DNA of 64,000 nucleotides from PCRC01 sp040384665 (GCA_040384665.1 JAZKIY010000010.1:1-64000), one strand, 5' to 3'. Counted from the first letter of the stretch, positions 32,443 through 41,967 are shown. Numbers and translations are program-made. Notes: generated by a model not told the origin, from the letters alone.

Positions 32443-34067
32443 CAACACGCACGCTGGCCCGAGGTGCGGCTCAGCAGCAGCACCGGCAGCAGCCCCACCA
32501 GCACCAGCGCGAGCGAGGGCAATGCCGCCTCGCCCAAGCGCTCATCGCGCGCCAGCTGGTAGGCCACCACCGCCAGCGTGTCCATGTTGAAGGGGCGCAG
32601 CACCAGCGTGGCGGGCAGCTCTTTCATCACGTCCACAAACACCAGCAGCGCGGCGGCGGCGGCCGAGCGTTGCAACAGCGGCCAGTGCACACGCCGCAAC
32701 AGGCCAGCGCCGCCAATGCCGAGCATGCGGGCCGAGTCGTCAAAGCTGGCCGGAATGCGCGCGTAGCCGCTCTGCACCGACTGCAGCGCCACCGCGCAAA
32801 ACCGCACCATGTAGGCCCAGACAATGCCCAGCACCGTGGCCGTCACCCAGTAGCCCACACCGCTCTGCGGGAACGCGGTTTGCAGCCAGCCCACCGGCAG
32901 CAACAGCCCCACCACAATCACCGCGCCGGGAATGGCATAGCCCAGCCCCACCAGGGCCACCACACCCCGCGTCAGCCGGTTGGCCTGCCGCCGCAGCGCA
33001 AACGCCAGCAGCAGCGCCAGCAACAGTGCCAGCGCCGCGCTGCCACCGCCCAGCAACACGCTGTTGAGCGACCACTGCACAAACTGGCCCCACGGCAGTG
33101 GCGAGCCGTCGGCCATGGCCAGCACCAGCGGCCGCAGCATGAACAGCACCGGCAGCACAAACCCAAGCACCACCGGCAACCCACACACCACCACGGCCAG
33201 CAGCGCATGGCGCCCACGCAACACCACGGGCTGCGCCTCGCTGGAGCCCGCGCGGGCGCCGCGTGCGGCCACGAACCGCATGCGCCGCTGCGCCTTGTGC
33301 TCGATGCGCAGCACCACCACCACGACCACCAACAACAGCGTGGCCAGTTGCGCGGCGGCCAAACGGTTGTCCATCGCCAGCCAGGCCTTGTAGATGCCCG
33401 CCGTGTAGGTCTGGATACCGAAGTAGCTGACCACACCAAAGTCGGCCAGCGTTTCCATCAGCGCCAACGCCACACCGGCCGCCACCGCCGGCCGCGCCAG
33501 CGGCAGTGCCACCTCGCGGATGCGCCGGCCCAGCGGCGCACCCAGCAGCCGCGCGGCTTCCATCAAGTGGCTGCCGCGCTCGGTCAGCGCCGCACGGGCC
33601 AGCAGATAGACATACGGGTAGAGCGCGAACGTGAAGACCCAGACCGCGCCACCCAGGCTGCGCACCTCCGGAAACACGCGGCCCTCCAGGCCAAAACTGG
33701 CCCGCAGCCAGCTTTGCAGCGGGCCGCTGAACTGCAGAAAGTCGGTGCTGGCGTAGGCCACCACATAGGCCGGCATGGCCAGCGGCAGCAGCAGCGCCCA
33801 CGACAGCGTCTGCCGGCCCGGAAACTTGAACAGCGTCACGGCGGTGGCGGTGGCGGTGCCCACCAGCGCCACACCCGCACCCACACACAGGCACAACAGC
33901 AAGGTGGTGCCTGTGTAGCGCGGCAACACGGTGCGCGCCATCTCGCCCAGAATCTGCCCGCTCTCGGGTGTCCACTGCGCCCACGACGCGAGCACCGACA
34001 ACACCGGCAGGGCCAGCACGAGCGCGGTCAGCAATAAAAGGGCGGGGAACAACCAGCGTTGGAGCAT
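32442..34067 (-). CDS. fbpB: Fe3+ ABC transporter permease (FbpB-type)
   Basis: A 541-residue inner-membrane protein with about twelve helices in two fused permease halves. Both contain binding-protein-dependent transport EAA-like loops (MEAARLLGAPLGRRIREVALPLA, and DSARMLGIGGAGLLRRVHWPLL). This fused arrangement is typical of FbpB/SfuB iron(III) permeases. The cognate ATPase gene is divergent. No periplasmic binding protein (FbpA) is in the window. ATG 34067 starts directly before the first helix; a longer start at 34127 would run into the shared operator palindrome. Gene names are by family. Confidence 0.87.
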   Translation of the reverse strand: MLQRWLFPALLLLTALVLALPVLSVLASWAQWTPESGQILGEMARTVLPRYTGTTLLLCLCVGAGVALVGTATATAVTLFKFPGRQTLSWALLLPLAMPAYVVAYASTDFLQFSGPLQSWLRASFGLEGRVFPEVRSLGGAVWVFTFALYPYVYLLARAALTERGSHLMEAARLLGAPLGRRIREVALPLARPAVAAGVALALMETLADFGVVSYFGIQTYTAGIYKAWLAMDNRLAAAQLATLLLVVVVVVLRIEHKAQRRMRFVAARGARAGSSEAQPVVLRGRHALLAVVVCGLPVVLGFVLPVLFMLRPLVLAMADGSPLPWGQFVQWSLNSVLLGGGSAALALLLALLLAFALRRQANRLTRGVVALVGLGYAIPGAVIVVGLLLPVGWLQTAFPQSGVGYWVTATVLGIVWAYMVRFCAVALQSVQSGYARIPASFDDSARMLGIGGAGLLRRVHWPLLQRSAAAAALLVFVDVMKELPATLVLRPFNMDTLAVVAYQLARDERLGEAALPSLALVLVGLLPVLLLSRTSGQRAC

Positions 34068-34116
34068 GCAGGGCGGGCGGGTATCGGGGACACACCCGAC
34101 GGGCATGCAAATGCGA

Positions 34117-34134
34117 ATTGTAGACATCTACAAT
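34117..34134. promoter_or_regulatory. Palindrome with back-to-back -10 hexamers between divergent iron-transport genes
   Basis: ATTGTAGA and TCTACAAT form a perfect 8-bp inverted repeat around CA. Each arm holds a TACAAT hexamer facing outward, so it can act as the -10 box for both the permease and the ATPase gene. The adjoining GCAAATGCGAATTG resembles half of a Fur box. It is a plausible operator where one repressor shuts off both directions; the identity of that regulator is inference. Confidence 0.45.
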
Positions 34135-34139
34135 AGCGC

Positions 34140-35252
34140 ATGTTCCTGGATGTCCACGACCTGAAAGTGCAGTACGCTGGCCGCGACCGGCCTGCGGTCG
34201 ATGGCGTCTCACTGGCCTTGCAGGCCGGCGAGATTGGCGTGCTGATCGGCCCCTCGGGCTGCGGCAAGACCACCTTGCTGCGCGCCGTGGCCGGTCTGGA
34301 GCCGGTGGCCGGCGGCCACATCCAGCTGGCGGGCGAGTGGGTCAGCCAGGCCGGGCAGGCGGTGGCGCCCGAGCACCGCCGCATTGGCATGGTGTTCCAG
34401 GACTACGCACTTTTCCCCCACCTGGACGTGGCCCGCAATGTGGCCTTTGGCATTGACGCGCTGCCCAAGCCCGAACGCGCGGCACGTGTGGCCGAGGTGC
34501 TGGCGCTGGTGGGCCTGGGTGGCTCTGAAAAACGTTTTCCCCACGAACTCTCCGGCGGTCAGCAGCAACGTGTGGCCCTGGCCCGCGCACTGGCGCCAAA
34601 ACCACGCCTGCTGCTGCTTGACGAGCCCTTTTCCAACCTCGACGTGGAGCTGCGCGAACGCCTGGCGCACGAGGTGCGCGGCATCTTGAAGCAGGCCGGT
34701 ACCACCGCGCTGTTTGTCACCCACGACCAGCTGGAAGCCTTTGCCATTGGCGACGTGATTGGCGTGATGCACGAAGGCCGGCTGCACCAGTGGGACGGTG
34801 CCTACAACCTCTACCACCGCCCCGCCACCCGTTTTGTGGCCGACTTCATTGGCCACGGCGTGTTCACGCCCGCCTCGCTGCGCCCGGTGGGCCAGCAGCT
34901 GGTGGTGCACACCCCCCTGGGCGAGTTCACCGACCCCCACCGCCACCCGTTGCCGGGTGACTTTGCCGGTGGCGATTACGACCTGCTGCTGCGCGCCGAC
35001 GACATCGTGCACGACGACGACGCGCCGGTGAAGGCAGAAATCGTCCGCAAGGCGTTTCGTGGCTCGGAATTTTTGTACACCCTGCGGCTACAAAGCGGCG
35101 AGACTGTGATGGCCCATGTGCCCTCGCACCACGACCACAAAATTGGCGAATGGATTGGCATCCGCGCCGAGATCGACCACATCGTGACCTTCGAGCGGCA
35201 TGGCCCGGCCCCTGCGCCGATTGCTGAATTCCAGGCTGGGCGCAAACGCTAG
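34140..35252 (+). CDS. fbpC: Fe3+ ABC transporter ATP-binding protein (FbpC-type)
   Basis: A 370-residue ABC ATPase. Walker A GPSGCGKTT is at residues 37-45. QDYALFPHLDVARNVAFG, the signature LSGGQQQRVALARAL and Walker B LLLLDEPFSNLDVELRE follow, and there is a C-terminal TOBE-like regulatory domain (about 240-350). VTHDQLEAFAIGD is the switch histidine region. The ATG lies five bases after a TACAAT hexamer with no Shine-Dalgarno sequence. It pairs with the divergent permease. The final four bases overlap the convergent YqaA-type gene. Confidence 0.9.
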   Translation: MFLDVHDLKVQYAGRDRPAVDGVSLALQAGEIGVLIGPSGCGKTTLLRAVAGLEPVAGGHIQLAGEWVSQAGQAVAPEHRRIGMVFQDYALFPHLDVARNVAFGIDALPKPERAARVAEVLALVGLGGSEKRFPHELSGGQQQRVALARALAPKPRLLLLDEPFSNLDVELRERLAHEVRGILKQAGTTALFVTHDQLEAFAIGDVIGVMHEGRLHQWDGAYNLYHRPATRFVADFIGHGVFTPASLRPVGQQLVVHTPLGEFTDPHRHPLPGDFAGGDYDLLLRADDIVHDDDAPVKAEIVRKAFRGSEFLYTLRLQSGETVMAHVPSHHDHKIGEWIGIRAEIDHIVTFERHGPAPAPIAEFQAGRKR

Positions 35253-35734
35253 AAACCCGGCAACTGCCCCGGGAAAATGTAGAGCAGCAGCACCGTCATC
35301 GTCAGATAACGCAGGAACTTGCCAATCGCCATGTAGAGCGTGCAAGGCCAGAACGGCATCTTGAGCCAGCCGGCCACCGCGCACAGCGGGTCGCCCACCA
35401 CCGGTAGCCACGACAGCAAACACGCCTTGGGGCCGAAACGCTGCAGCCAGTCGATGGCGCGCACATGGGTGGAAGACCCACGGTAACGGTCCATCATCTG
35501 GTGCGCACCGTAGCCCATCCACCAGCTCACAGCACCGCCCAGCGTGTTGCCCACCGTGGCCACCACAATCGCTGGCCAGAACAGCTCCGGGTTGAGTTTG
35601 ATCAGGCCCAACACCGCAGGTTCGGACCCCAACGGCAGCAGGGTGGCCGAGACGAAGGCCACCACAAACACCGTACTCAGACCGTACTGCGGCAAGGCCA
35701 GCAGCGCCAGCAGGGAGTGAAACCAGGCTTCCAT
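35249..35734 (-). CDS. YqaA/DedA-like (SNARE-associated) membrane protein
   Basis: A 161-residue inner-membrane protein with about four helices. The family motifs are VVAFVSATLLPLGSEPAVLGL, ATVGNTLGGAVSWWMGYG, RFGPKACLLSWLPVVGDPLC and AIGKFLRYL. The F/R-G-P and P-x-x-G-D residues are typical of YqaA-type VTT-domain proteins, thought to be lipid flippases or transporters. ATG 35734 is placed just before the first helix. Confidence 0.85.
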   Translation of the reverse strand: MEAWFHSLLALLALPQYGLSTVFVVAFVSATLLPLGSEPAVLGLIKLNPELFWPAIVVATVGNTLGGAVSWWMGYGAHQMMDRYRGSSTHVRAIDWLQRFGPKACLLSWLPVVGDPLCAVAGWLKMPFWPCTLYMAIGKFLRYLTMTVLLLYIFPGQLPGF

Positions 35735-35833
35735 GGAAGTTGGCGAGTATAGGGGCCAGCCAGGGCGCTGTCGGGTGTCACACCGGCGCACAAACCCGCA
35801 GCGCAGATTTCATTTGCTGAAATTTTGGGCAGG

Positions 35834-35839
35834 TACAAT
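35834..35839 (+). promoter_or_regulatory. -10 hexamer TACAAT upstream of dusB-fis-purH
   Basis: TACAAT lies in an AT-richer patch about 58 bases before the dusB ATG. Candidate -35 sequences (TTGCTG 14 bases upstream, or TTTCAT about 20 upstream) are badly spaced. The assignment rests mainly on the hexamer and the base composition. Confidence 0.35.
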
Positions 35840-35897
35840 CGCCCCTCTTTCAGATCTTGCTGCCCGCGCCGCATTGTTCAGCCCATCGCCGCCCCAC

Positions 35898-36938
35898 ATG
35901 CACATCGGTCCCTACCTTCTGGCGAACAACCTGTTCGCGGCCCCGATGGCGGGCGTGACCGACCGGCCGTTCCGCGTGCTGTGCAAGCGGCTGGGGGCCG
36001 GTTATGCGGTTAGCGAGATGGTGACCTCACGGCGCGATTTGTGGACCAGCCTGAAGACCTCGCGCCGCGCCAACCACGAGGGCGAGGCCGCACCCATTGC
36101 GGTGCAGATTGCCGGCACCGACGCGACCATGATGGCCGAGGCCACCGTATTCAACATCGACCGCGGCGCGCAGATTGTCGACATCAACATGGGCTGCCCG
36201 GCCAAAAAGGTCTGCAACAAATGGGCCGGCTCGGCGCTGATGCAGGACGAGCCGCTGGCGCTGGAGATCATTGAGGCGGTTGTGGCCGCCGCCGCACCGC
36301 ACGGCGTGCCGGTCACGCTGAAAATGCGCACCGGTTGGAGCATGGAACACCGCAACGCGGTGCGCATCGCCCGCGCCGCCGAAAGTGCCGGCGTGTTGAT
36401 GCTCACGGTGCACGGCCGCACCCGCGAACAGGGCTACAAGGGCCACGCTGAATACGACACCATCGCCGCAGTGAAAGCCGCGCTGCGCATTCCGGTGGTG
36501 GCCAATGGCGACATCACCACGCCGGAGAAAGCCCGCGACGTGCTGGCTTACACCAAGGCCGATGCGGTGATGGTCGGCCGCGCCGCCCAGGGCCGGCCCT
36601 GGATCTTCCGCGAGATCGCGCACTTTCTGGCCACCGGCACACACCTGGCGCAGCCACTGGTGGCCGAGGTACGCCAACTGCTGCTGGACCACCTGCGCGA
36701 CCACTACAGCCTGTATGGCGAACTCACCGGCATGCGCACCGCGCGCAAACACATCGCCTGGTACGTGCGCGCGCTGCCCGGTGGCGAAGATTTTCGCCAC
36801 CGCATGAATGCCATCGAAGACTGCGAGCAGCAGTGGCTGGCCGTGGCCGCCTTTTTTGACGCGCTGGAAAGCGAACACGAACGCCTGCCCAACGTGACGG
36901 TGGCGACAGAACAAGAAGCAATGGAGTGGAGCACATGA
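35898..36938 (+). CDS. dusB: tRNA-dihydrouridine synthase B
   Basis: A 346-residue FMN enzyme reducing uridines in the tRNA D-loop. APMAGVTDRPFR at the N-terminus, the catalytic-cysteine region NMGCPAKKVCNKWAGSALM, TVHGRTREQGYKG, ANGDI and MVGRAAQGRPWIF are diagnostic of DusB. The start MHIGPYLLANN is typical; an in-frame ATG at 35733 would read through the promoter region. Its stop overlaps the fis start (ATGA), the conserved dusB-fis arrangement. Confidence 0.95.
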   Translation: MHIGPYLLANNLFAAPMAGVTDRPFRVLCKRLGAGYAVSEMVTSRRDLWTSLKTSRRANHEGEAAPIAVQIAGTDATMMAEATVFNIDRGAQIVDINMGCPAKKVCNKWAGSALMQDEPLALEIIEAVVAAAAPHGVPVTLKMRTGWSMEHRNAVRIARAAESAGVLMLTVHGRTREQGYKGHAEYDTIAAVKAALRIPVVANGDITTPEKARDVLAYTKADAVMVGRAAQGRPWIFREIAHFLATGTHLAQPLVAEVRQLLLDHLRDHYSLYGELTGMRTARKHIAWYVRALPGGEDFRHRMNAIEDCEQQWLAVAAFFDALESEHERLPNVTVATEQEAMEWST

Positions 36939-37171
36939 GCAAGAAGCAGATTGAGGAGTGCGTGAAGAGCAGCCTGGACGGCTACTTCCGCGACCTCTGC
37001 GGTACCGAGCCCGACGGCATGTACGACATGCTGGTCAAGGCCGTGGAGAAACCTCTGCTGGAGGTGGTGATGCAGCGCGCCGAGCACAACCAGTCCAAGG
37101 CGGCCGAATGGCTGGGCCTGAACCGCAACACCCTGCGCAAAAAACTCGTTGAACACAAACTCCTCAAATAA
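36935..37171 (+). CDS. fis: Fis-family DNA-binding protein
   Basis: A 78-residue nucleoid-associated regulator. The C-terminal helix-turn-helix NQSKAAEWLGLNRNTLRKKL is nearly invariant in Fis. The N-terminal part is shorter than in E. coli Fis (98 residues), as is usual for betaproteobacteria. A GGAG precedes the ATG, and it is coupled to dusB by a four-base overlap. It is expected to control rRNA and growth-phase genes; purH follows after 21 bases. Confidence 0.95.
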   Translation: MSKKQIEECVKSSLDGYFRDLCGTEPDGMYDMLVKAVEKPLLEVVMQRAEHNQSKAAEWLGLNRNTLRKKLVEHKLLK

Positions 37172-37192
37172 AAACCCTCTCTGCACACCGCC

Positions 37193-38764
37193 ATGAACGC
37201 ACTCATTTCCGTCTCCGACAAAACCGGCATCGTTGAATTCGCGCAGGCCCTGCACGGCCTGGGCATCAAGCTCATTTCCACCGGCGGCACCGCCAAGCTG
37301 CTGGCCGACCAGGGTCTGCCCGTCACCGAAGCGGCCGAGCTCACCGGCTTTCCCGAAATGCTGGACGGCCGCGTCAAGACCCTGCACCCCATGGTGCACG
37401 GCGGCCTGCTGGCCCGGCGCGATCTGCCCGAGCACATGGCCGCGCTGCACAAGCACGGCATCCAGACGATTGACCTGCTCGTCGTCAACCTCTACCCCTT
37501 CGAGGCCACCGTGGCCAAACCCGGCTGCACGCTGGAAGACGCGATCGAGAACATCGACATTGGCGGCCCGGCCATGGTGCGCAGCGCCGCCAAGAACTGG
37601 AAAGACGTGGGCGTGCTGACCGACGCCTCGCAGTACCCGGCGGTGCTCGACGAACTCAAGGCCCACGGCAAGCTCAGCGACAAGCTGCGTTTTGCGCTGT
37701 CGGTGGCAGCATTCAACCGCATCAGCAACTACGACGGCGCGATCAGCGACTTCCTCTCGCGCATCCAGGACGATGGCTCGCACAGCCTGTTCGGCGGCCA
37801 GGCCAACGGCCGCTTCGTGAAGCTGCAGGAGCTGCGTTACGGCGAGAACCCGCACCAGCAGGCCGCCTTCTACCGCGACCTCTACCCTGCACCCGGCTCG
37901 CTGGTCACCGCCACGCAGCTGCAAGGCAAGGCGCTGAGCTACAACAACATCGCCGATGCCGACGCGGCCTGGGAATGTGTGAAGAGCTTCAGCACGCCCG
38001 CCTGTGTGATCGTCAAGCACGCCAACCCCTGCGGTGTGGCCGTGGGCGCCGATCCGCTGGAGGCCTACAGCAAGGCCTTCCAGACCGACCCGACTTCGGC
38101 CTTCGGCGGCATCATCGCGCTGAACCGCACGCTGGATGCGGCTGCCGCCCAGGCCATCAGCAAGCAGTTCGTGGAAGTGCTGATGGCGCCCGGCTTCACG
38201 CCCGAGGCGCTGGAGGTGTTCAAGAGCAAGGTCAACGTGCGCATCCTGCAGATCGCCTTGCCGCCCGGTGGCAGCACCGACTGGGACAACGGCCGCAACC
38301 TGATGGACATCAAGCGCGTGGGCTCGGGCCTGCTGATGCAGACCGCCGACAACCACGAACTCACGCTGGCCGACCTGAAGGTGGTCACCACCAAACAGCC
38401 CAGCCCGGCCGAGCTGCAAGACCTGCTGTTCGCCTGGAAGGTGGCCAAGTACGTCAAGAGCAACGCCATCGTGTTCTGCAAGAACGGCATGACCATGGGC
38501 GTGGGTGCGGGCCAAATGAGCCGGCTCGATTCGGCCCGCATCGCCAGCATCAAGGCCGGCCACGCCAATCTGTCGCTGGCCGGCACGGTGGTCGCGAGCG
38601 ACGCTTTCTTCCCCTTCCGCGACGGCCTCGATGTGGTGGTGGACGCCGGCGCAACCTGCGTGGCCCAGCCCGGTGGTTCGATGCGCGACCAGGAAGTGAT
38701 TGACGCCGCCAACGAGCGCGGCGTGGCCATGGTGTTCACCGGCGTGCGGCACTTCCGCCACTGA
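37193..38764 (+). CDS. purH: Bifunctional AICAR transformylase / IMP cyclohydrolase
   Basis: A 523-residue enzyme for the last two steps of IMP synthesis. The N-terminal cyclohydrolase domain starts ALISVSDKTGIVEFAQAL and includes STGGTAKLL and GGLLARRD. The transformylase domain includes RYGENPHQQAAFY, CVIVKHANPCGVA, and the late QMSRLDSARIA and DAFFPFRDGLD motifs. Full length. It lies downstream of fis on the same strand. Confidence 0.97.
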   Translation: MNALISVSDKTGIVEFAQALHGLGIKLISTGGTAKLLADQGLPVTEAAELTGFPEMLDGRVKTLHPMVHGGLLARRDLPEHMAALHKHGIQTIDLLVVNLYPFEATVAKPGCTLEDAIENIDIGGPAMVRSAAKNWKDVGVLTDASQYPAVLDELKAHGKLSDKLRFALSVAAFNRISNYDGAISDFLSRIQDDGSHSLFGGQANGRFVKLQELRYGENPHQQAAFYRDLYPAPGSLVTATQLQGKALSYNNIADADAAWECVKSFSTPACVIVKHANPCGVAVGADPLEAYSKAFQTDPTSAFGGIIALNRTLDAAAAQAISKQFVEVLMAPGFTPEALEVFKSKVNVRILQIALPPGGSTDWDNGRNLMDIKRVGSGLLMQTADNHELTLADLKVVTTKQPSPAELQDLLFAWKVAKYVKSNAIVFCKNGMTMGVGAGQMSRLDSARIASIKAGHANLSLAGTVVASDAFFPFRDGLDVVVDAGATCVAQPGGSMRDQEVIDAANERGVAMVFTGVRHFRH

Positions 38765-38772
38765 TCGCGCGC

Positions 38773-39657
38773 TTGAACACCGTCCTCGCACCACGCCACC
38801 TGCTGCTCGGCCTGGCGGTGGTGGCGGTGTGGGGCACCAACTTTGTGGTCATCAAGCTCGGGCTGCGGGATCTGCCGCCCTTGTTGTTTGCGGCGCTGCG
38901 TTTTGCACTGGCGGCCGTGCCAGCCATCTTTCTGCTGCGCCGCCCGGCCGTACCCTGGCGCAACATTGCAAGCTACGGCGTGCTGATTGGCGCAGGCCAG
39001 TTCGGCCTGCTGTTCATGGCCATGCGTGCCGACATCACGCCGGGCCTGGCCTCGCTGGTAATCCAGATGCAGGTGTTCTTCACCGTGGGTCTGGCCATGC
39101 TGCTGACCGGGGACCGGCCGCAAGCCTTCCAGTGGGTGGCCACCGCAATTGCAGCAGCCGGCATTGCGGTGATTGCGTTCCACAGCGACGGCAGCGCCAC
39201 GCCGCTGGGCTTGCTGATGATCAGTTGTGCCGCGCTCAGTTGGGCTGCCGGCAACATCGTGGGCCGGGCTGCGGGCAGGGTGGACATGCTGGCCTACGTG
39301 GCCTGGTCCAGCCTGTTTGCGGTGCCACCGCTGGCGGCGCTGTCGTTCATGGTGGAAGGCTGGCCGCGCATCCGCGAAGGACTGGCCGGCGCGGGCTGGG
39401 GTACCTGGGCGGTGGTGGCCTGGCAATCCTGGGGCAACACGATTTTTGGTTATGGCGCCTGGGCCTGGCTTTTGAGCCGCTACGCCGCCGCATCGGTCAC
39501 GCCGCTGGCGCTGCTGGTGCCGGTGTTTGGCATGGGCGCATCGGCTTGGTGGCTGGGCGAAGCACTGCCGGGCTGGAAGCTGGGCGCCGCCGCGCTGGTG
39601 CTGGCGGGCCTGCTGATCAACGTGCTGTGGCCGTACTGGCGGGCCCGGCGTATCTGA
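38773..39657 (+). CDS. EamA-type DMT exporter
   Basis: A 294-residue inner-membrane protein with about ten helices, resembling the O-acetylserine/cysteine exporter EamA. VAVWGTNFVVIKLGLRDLPPLLFAALRF opens repeat one, and NTIFGYGAWAWLLSRYAAASVTPLALLVP lies in repeat two. No ATG precedes the first helix; TTG at 38773, eight bases after the purH stop, is the best start. It is probably co-transcribed with purH. Substrate not determined. Confidence 0.85.
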   Translation: MNTVLAPRHLLLGLAVVAVWGTNFVVIKLGLRDLPPLLFAALRFALAAVPAIFLLRRPAVPWRNIASYGVLIGAGQFGLLFMAMRADITPGLASLVIQMQVFFTVGLAMLLTGDRPQAFQWVATAIAAAGIAVIAFHSDGSATPLGLLMISCAALSWAAGNIVGRAAGRVDMLAYVAWSSLFAVPPLAALSFMVEGWPRIREGLAGAGWGTWAVVAWQSWGNTIFGYGAWAWLLSRYAAASVTPLALLVPVFGMGASAWWLGEALPGWKLGAAALVLAGLLINVLWPYWRARRI

Positions 39658-39658
39658 T

Positions 39659-40963
39659 CTACCCCGCAGCGAAAACTTCGCGGGCAGCCGCTACCGTGGC
39701 GGCAATGTCCGCATCGGTGTGCGCCGCACTCACAAAACCGGCTTCGTACAACGCAGGTGCGAAATACACACCGCGCTCCAGCATGCCGTGGAAGAAGCGG
39801 TTGAAGCGCGGCCCGTCGGTGGTCATCACGGTGGCGTAGTTCTGCGGCAGGGGATCGAGCAGGAAGAAGCCGAACATGCCGCCTTCGCTGTCGCCGGTGA
39901 GCGTGACGCCAGCACCGCGTGCGGCACCGATCAAGCCTGCCACCAGGCTTTGCGTGCGTGTTGCCAATGTCTCATAAAAGCCGGGCCTGGCCACTTCACG
40001 CAGCGTGGCCAGGCCACAGGCCGTGGCCACCGGGTTGCCACTGAGCGTGCCGGCCTGGTAGACCGCGCCGAGCGGCGCGAGTTGCTGCATCACCGCGCGC
40101 TTGGCGCCAAAGGCCGCCAGCGGCATGCCACCGCCAATGACCTTGCCCATCACCGTCATGTCGGGCTCGAAGCCAGGGATGAGTTGGGCGTAGACGCTTT
40201 GCGCACCGCCCAGGGCCACGCGAAAGCCCGTCATCACTTCATCAAAGGCCAGCAGCGCGCCGTGCTGCGTGCACAGCTCGCGGCAACGCGTCATGAAGGG
40301 CACCGACGCGCGCACGAAGTTCATGTTGCCGGCAATCGGCTCGATCATCAGGCAGGCGATCTCGCTGCCGTGCAGCGCAAAGGCTTCTTCGAGCTGCGCC
40401 ACATTGTTGTACTCCAGCACCAGCGTGTGCTGCACCACCTCGGGCGGCACACCGGCGCTGGTGGGGTTGCCAAAGGTGGCCAGGCCCGATCCGGCTTTGA
40501 CCAGCAGCGCATCGGCATGGCCGTGGTAACAGCCCTCGAACTTGATCAGCTTGCTGCGGCCGGTGGCGCCGCGTGCGAGGCGAATGGCGCTCATCGCGGC
40601 TTCGGTGCCGGAGCTGACCAGCCGCACCATCTCGATGGACGGCACCAGCCGCACGATTTCTTCGGCCAGCTCGACCTCGCGCTCGGTCGGCGCGCCATAC
40701 GAAAAACCTTCGAGCACCGCCTTCTGCACCGCCTCGACCACCGCAGGGTGGCCATGGCCCAAGATCATGGGCCCCCAGGAGCCGATGTAGTCGGTGTACT
40801 GCTGGCCGTTGGCGTCCCAGAAATAGGCGCCCTGCGCGCGCTGCACGAAGCGCGGCGTGCCGCCGACTGCCTTGAAGGCACGGACCGGCGAATTCACGCC
40901 GCCGGGAATCAGCGCCTTGGCGCGCTCGAAGAGTTGCAGGTTGCGGTCAGTGCTTGATGTCAT
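39659..40963 (-). CDS. hemL: Glutamate-1-semialdehyde 2,1-aminomutase
   Basis: A 434-residue PLP enzyme producing 5-aminolevulinate for heme. The N-terminal LFERAKALIPGGVNSPVRAF, YIGSWGPMILGH, and the PLP lysine (Lys274 in VMGKVIGGGMPLAAFG) are diagnostic. Its first 17 bases overlap the end of the thiD gene on the same strand, so thiD and hemL form an operon, a common betaproteobacterial pairing. The stop abuts the end of the convergent DMT exporter. Confidence 0.96.
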   Translation of the reverse strand: MTSSTDRNLQLFERAKALIPGGVNSPVRAFKAVGGTPRFVQRAQGAYFWDANGQQYTDYIGSWGPMILGHGHPAVVEAVQKAVLEGFSYGAPTEREVELAEEIVRLVPSIEMVRLVSSGTEAAMSAIRLARGATGRSKLIKFEGCYHGHADALLVKAGSGLATFGNPTSAGVPPEVVQHTLVLEYNNVAQLEEAFALHGSEIACLMIEPIAGNMNFVRASVPFMTRCRELCTQHGALLAFDEVMTGFRVALGGAQSVYAQLIPGFEPDMTVMGKVIGGGMPLAAFGAKRAVMQQLAPLGAVYQAGTLSGNPVATACGLATLREVARPGFYETLATRTQSLVAGLIGAARGAGVTLTGDSEGGMFGFFLLDPLPQNYATVMTTDGPRFNRFFHGMLERGVYFAPALYEAGFVSAAHTDADIAATVAAAREVFAAG

Positions 40964-41876
40964 TGCGGGGAAAGTTCAAAAGTTGCAGTTCGTCCACAGT
41001 GCCCTCACCGGGCGCCTCGTCCTCGTCGCCGGACTGGGCCCAGAACATGCGGTCGGGCAGGATGTTGCCCATGCCGGGGCGGAAGCCGGCGTCCAGGCAA
41101 CGGTCGAGGTACGACAACGCCTCACCGGCGGCTTGCGGCAACGCCACACCGCTGGCCAGCAGCGCCGTCAGCGCGCCCGACAAGGTGTCGCCGGCGCCGG
41201 CAAAAACGGCTTCGAAGCGCTCGAACTTTTCGCTGTGCAGCACCTGCTGTGGCGACGCCAGCACGTTGTCGATGTGCTGCTCAGGCAACGGGATGCCGGT
41301 GACCAGTGTGTAAGGCGTGCCGGCTTCGGCGGCAGCGCGCGCAATGTCCTTGGCACTCGGGGAACGCTCGTTGCTCCAGTCGGGCAACAGCCAGCGCCAC
41401 AGGGTGCTGTGGTTTCCAACCAACACTGCGGCCTGCGGCAGCATCAATTCACGAAAGGCATCGAGGTAAGCGTCGATCTTGTTTTCATCCCACCAGGAGA
41501 GGTTGGGCATGTAGGCAATCAACGGCACGTCGGCATAGTCGGAGGCGATCTCGGCGACCACGCTGATGTTCTCTGGCGTGCCGATGAAACCGACCTTGAT
41601 GGCCTGCACCGTCACGTCTTCCAGCAGCGCGCGCGCCTGCTCGGCCACGGCTTCTTCGTCAAAGTCAAAATGGTCGAATACCTCGGCACTGTCGCGGGCG
41701 TAACTGCCAGTCACCACCGGCAGGCCGTGTGCGCCGACCGAGGCCACAGCCGTGATGTCGGCCGCCAGGCCGCCTGCGCCACTCGGGTCGTTGGCGTTGA
41801 ACACCAGCACGCAGACCGGACGGCTGTCAGCGCTGTCTTCGTCGTCGGGAGGGGTGGGCAAATCCGGTGGTGTCAT
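40947..41876 (-). CDS. thiD: Hydroxymethylpyrimidine/phosphomethylpyrimidine kinase
   Basis: A 309-residue ribokinase-like kinase of thiamine synthesis. The motif NDPSGAGGLAADI, then GLPVVTGSYARDS, the mid-region GFIGTPENI and the C-terminal anion-hole segment FAGAGDTLSGALTALLASG match ThiD. It is longer than typical ThiD (about 265), with extra residues at both ends including an acidic N-terminus (DDEDSADSRP). The ATG at 41876 is used rather than the TTG two codons upstream. Overlaps hemL. Confidence 0.9.
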   Translation of the reverse strand: MTPPDLPTPPDDEDSADSRPVCVLVFNANDPSGAGGLAADITAVASVGAHGLPVVTGSYARDSAEVFDHFDFDEEAVAEQARALLEDVTVQAIKVGFIGTPENISVVAEIASDYADVPLIAYMPNLSWWDENKIDAYLDAFRELMLPQAAVLVGNHSTLWRWLLPDWSNERSPSAKDIARAAAEAGTPYTLVTGIPLPEQHIDNVLASPQQVLHSEKFERFEAVFAGAGDTLSGALTALLASGVALPQAAGEALSYLDRCLDAGFRPGMGNILPDRMFWAQSGDEDEAPGEGTVDELQLLNFPRNDIKH

Positions 41877-41967
41877 GGGCAAATGGGGCAGTCAGGGTGC
41901 TTGCCGAAGCTGCCCAGAAGCCCTGTGTGAGCCGCCTTGACAACCATGAGACAGCCAGTCGCCCCGA

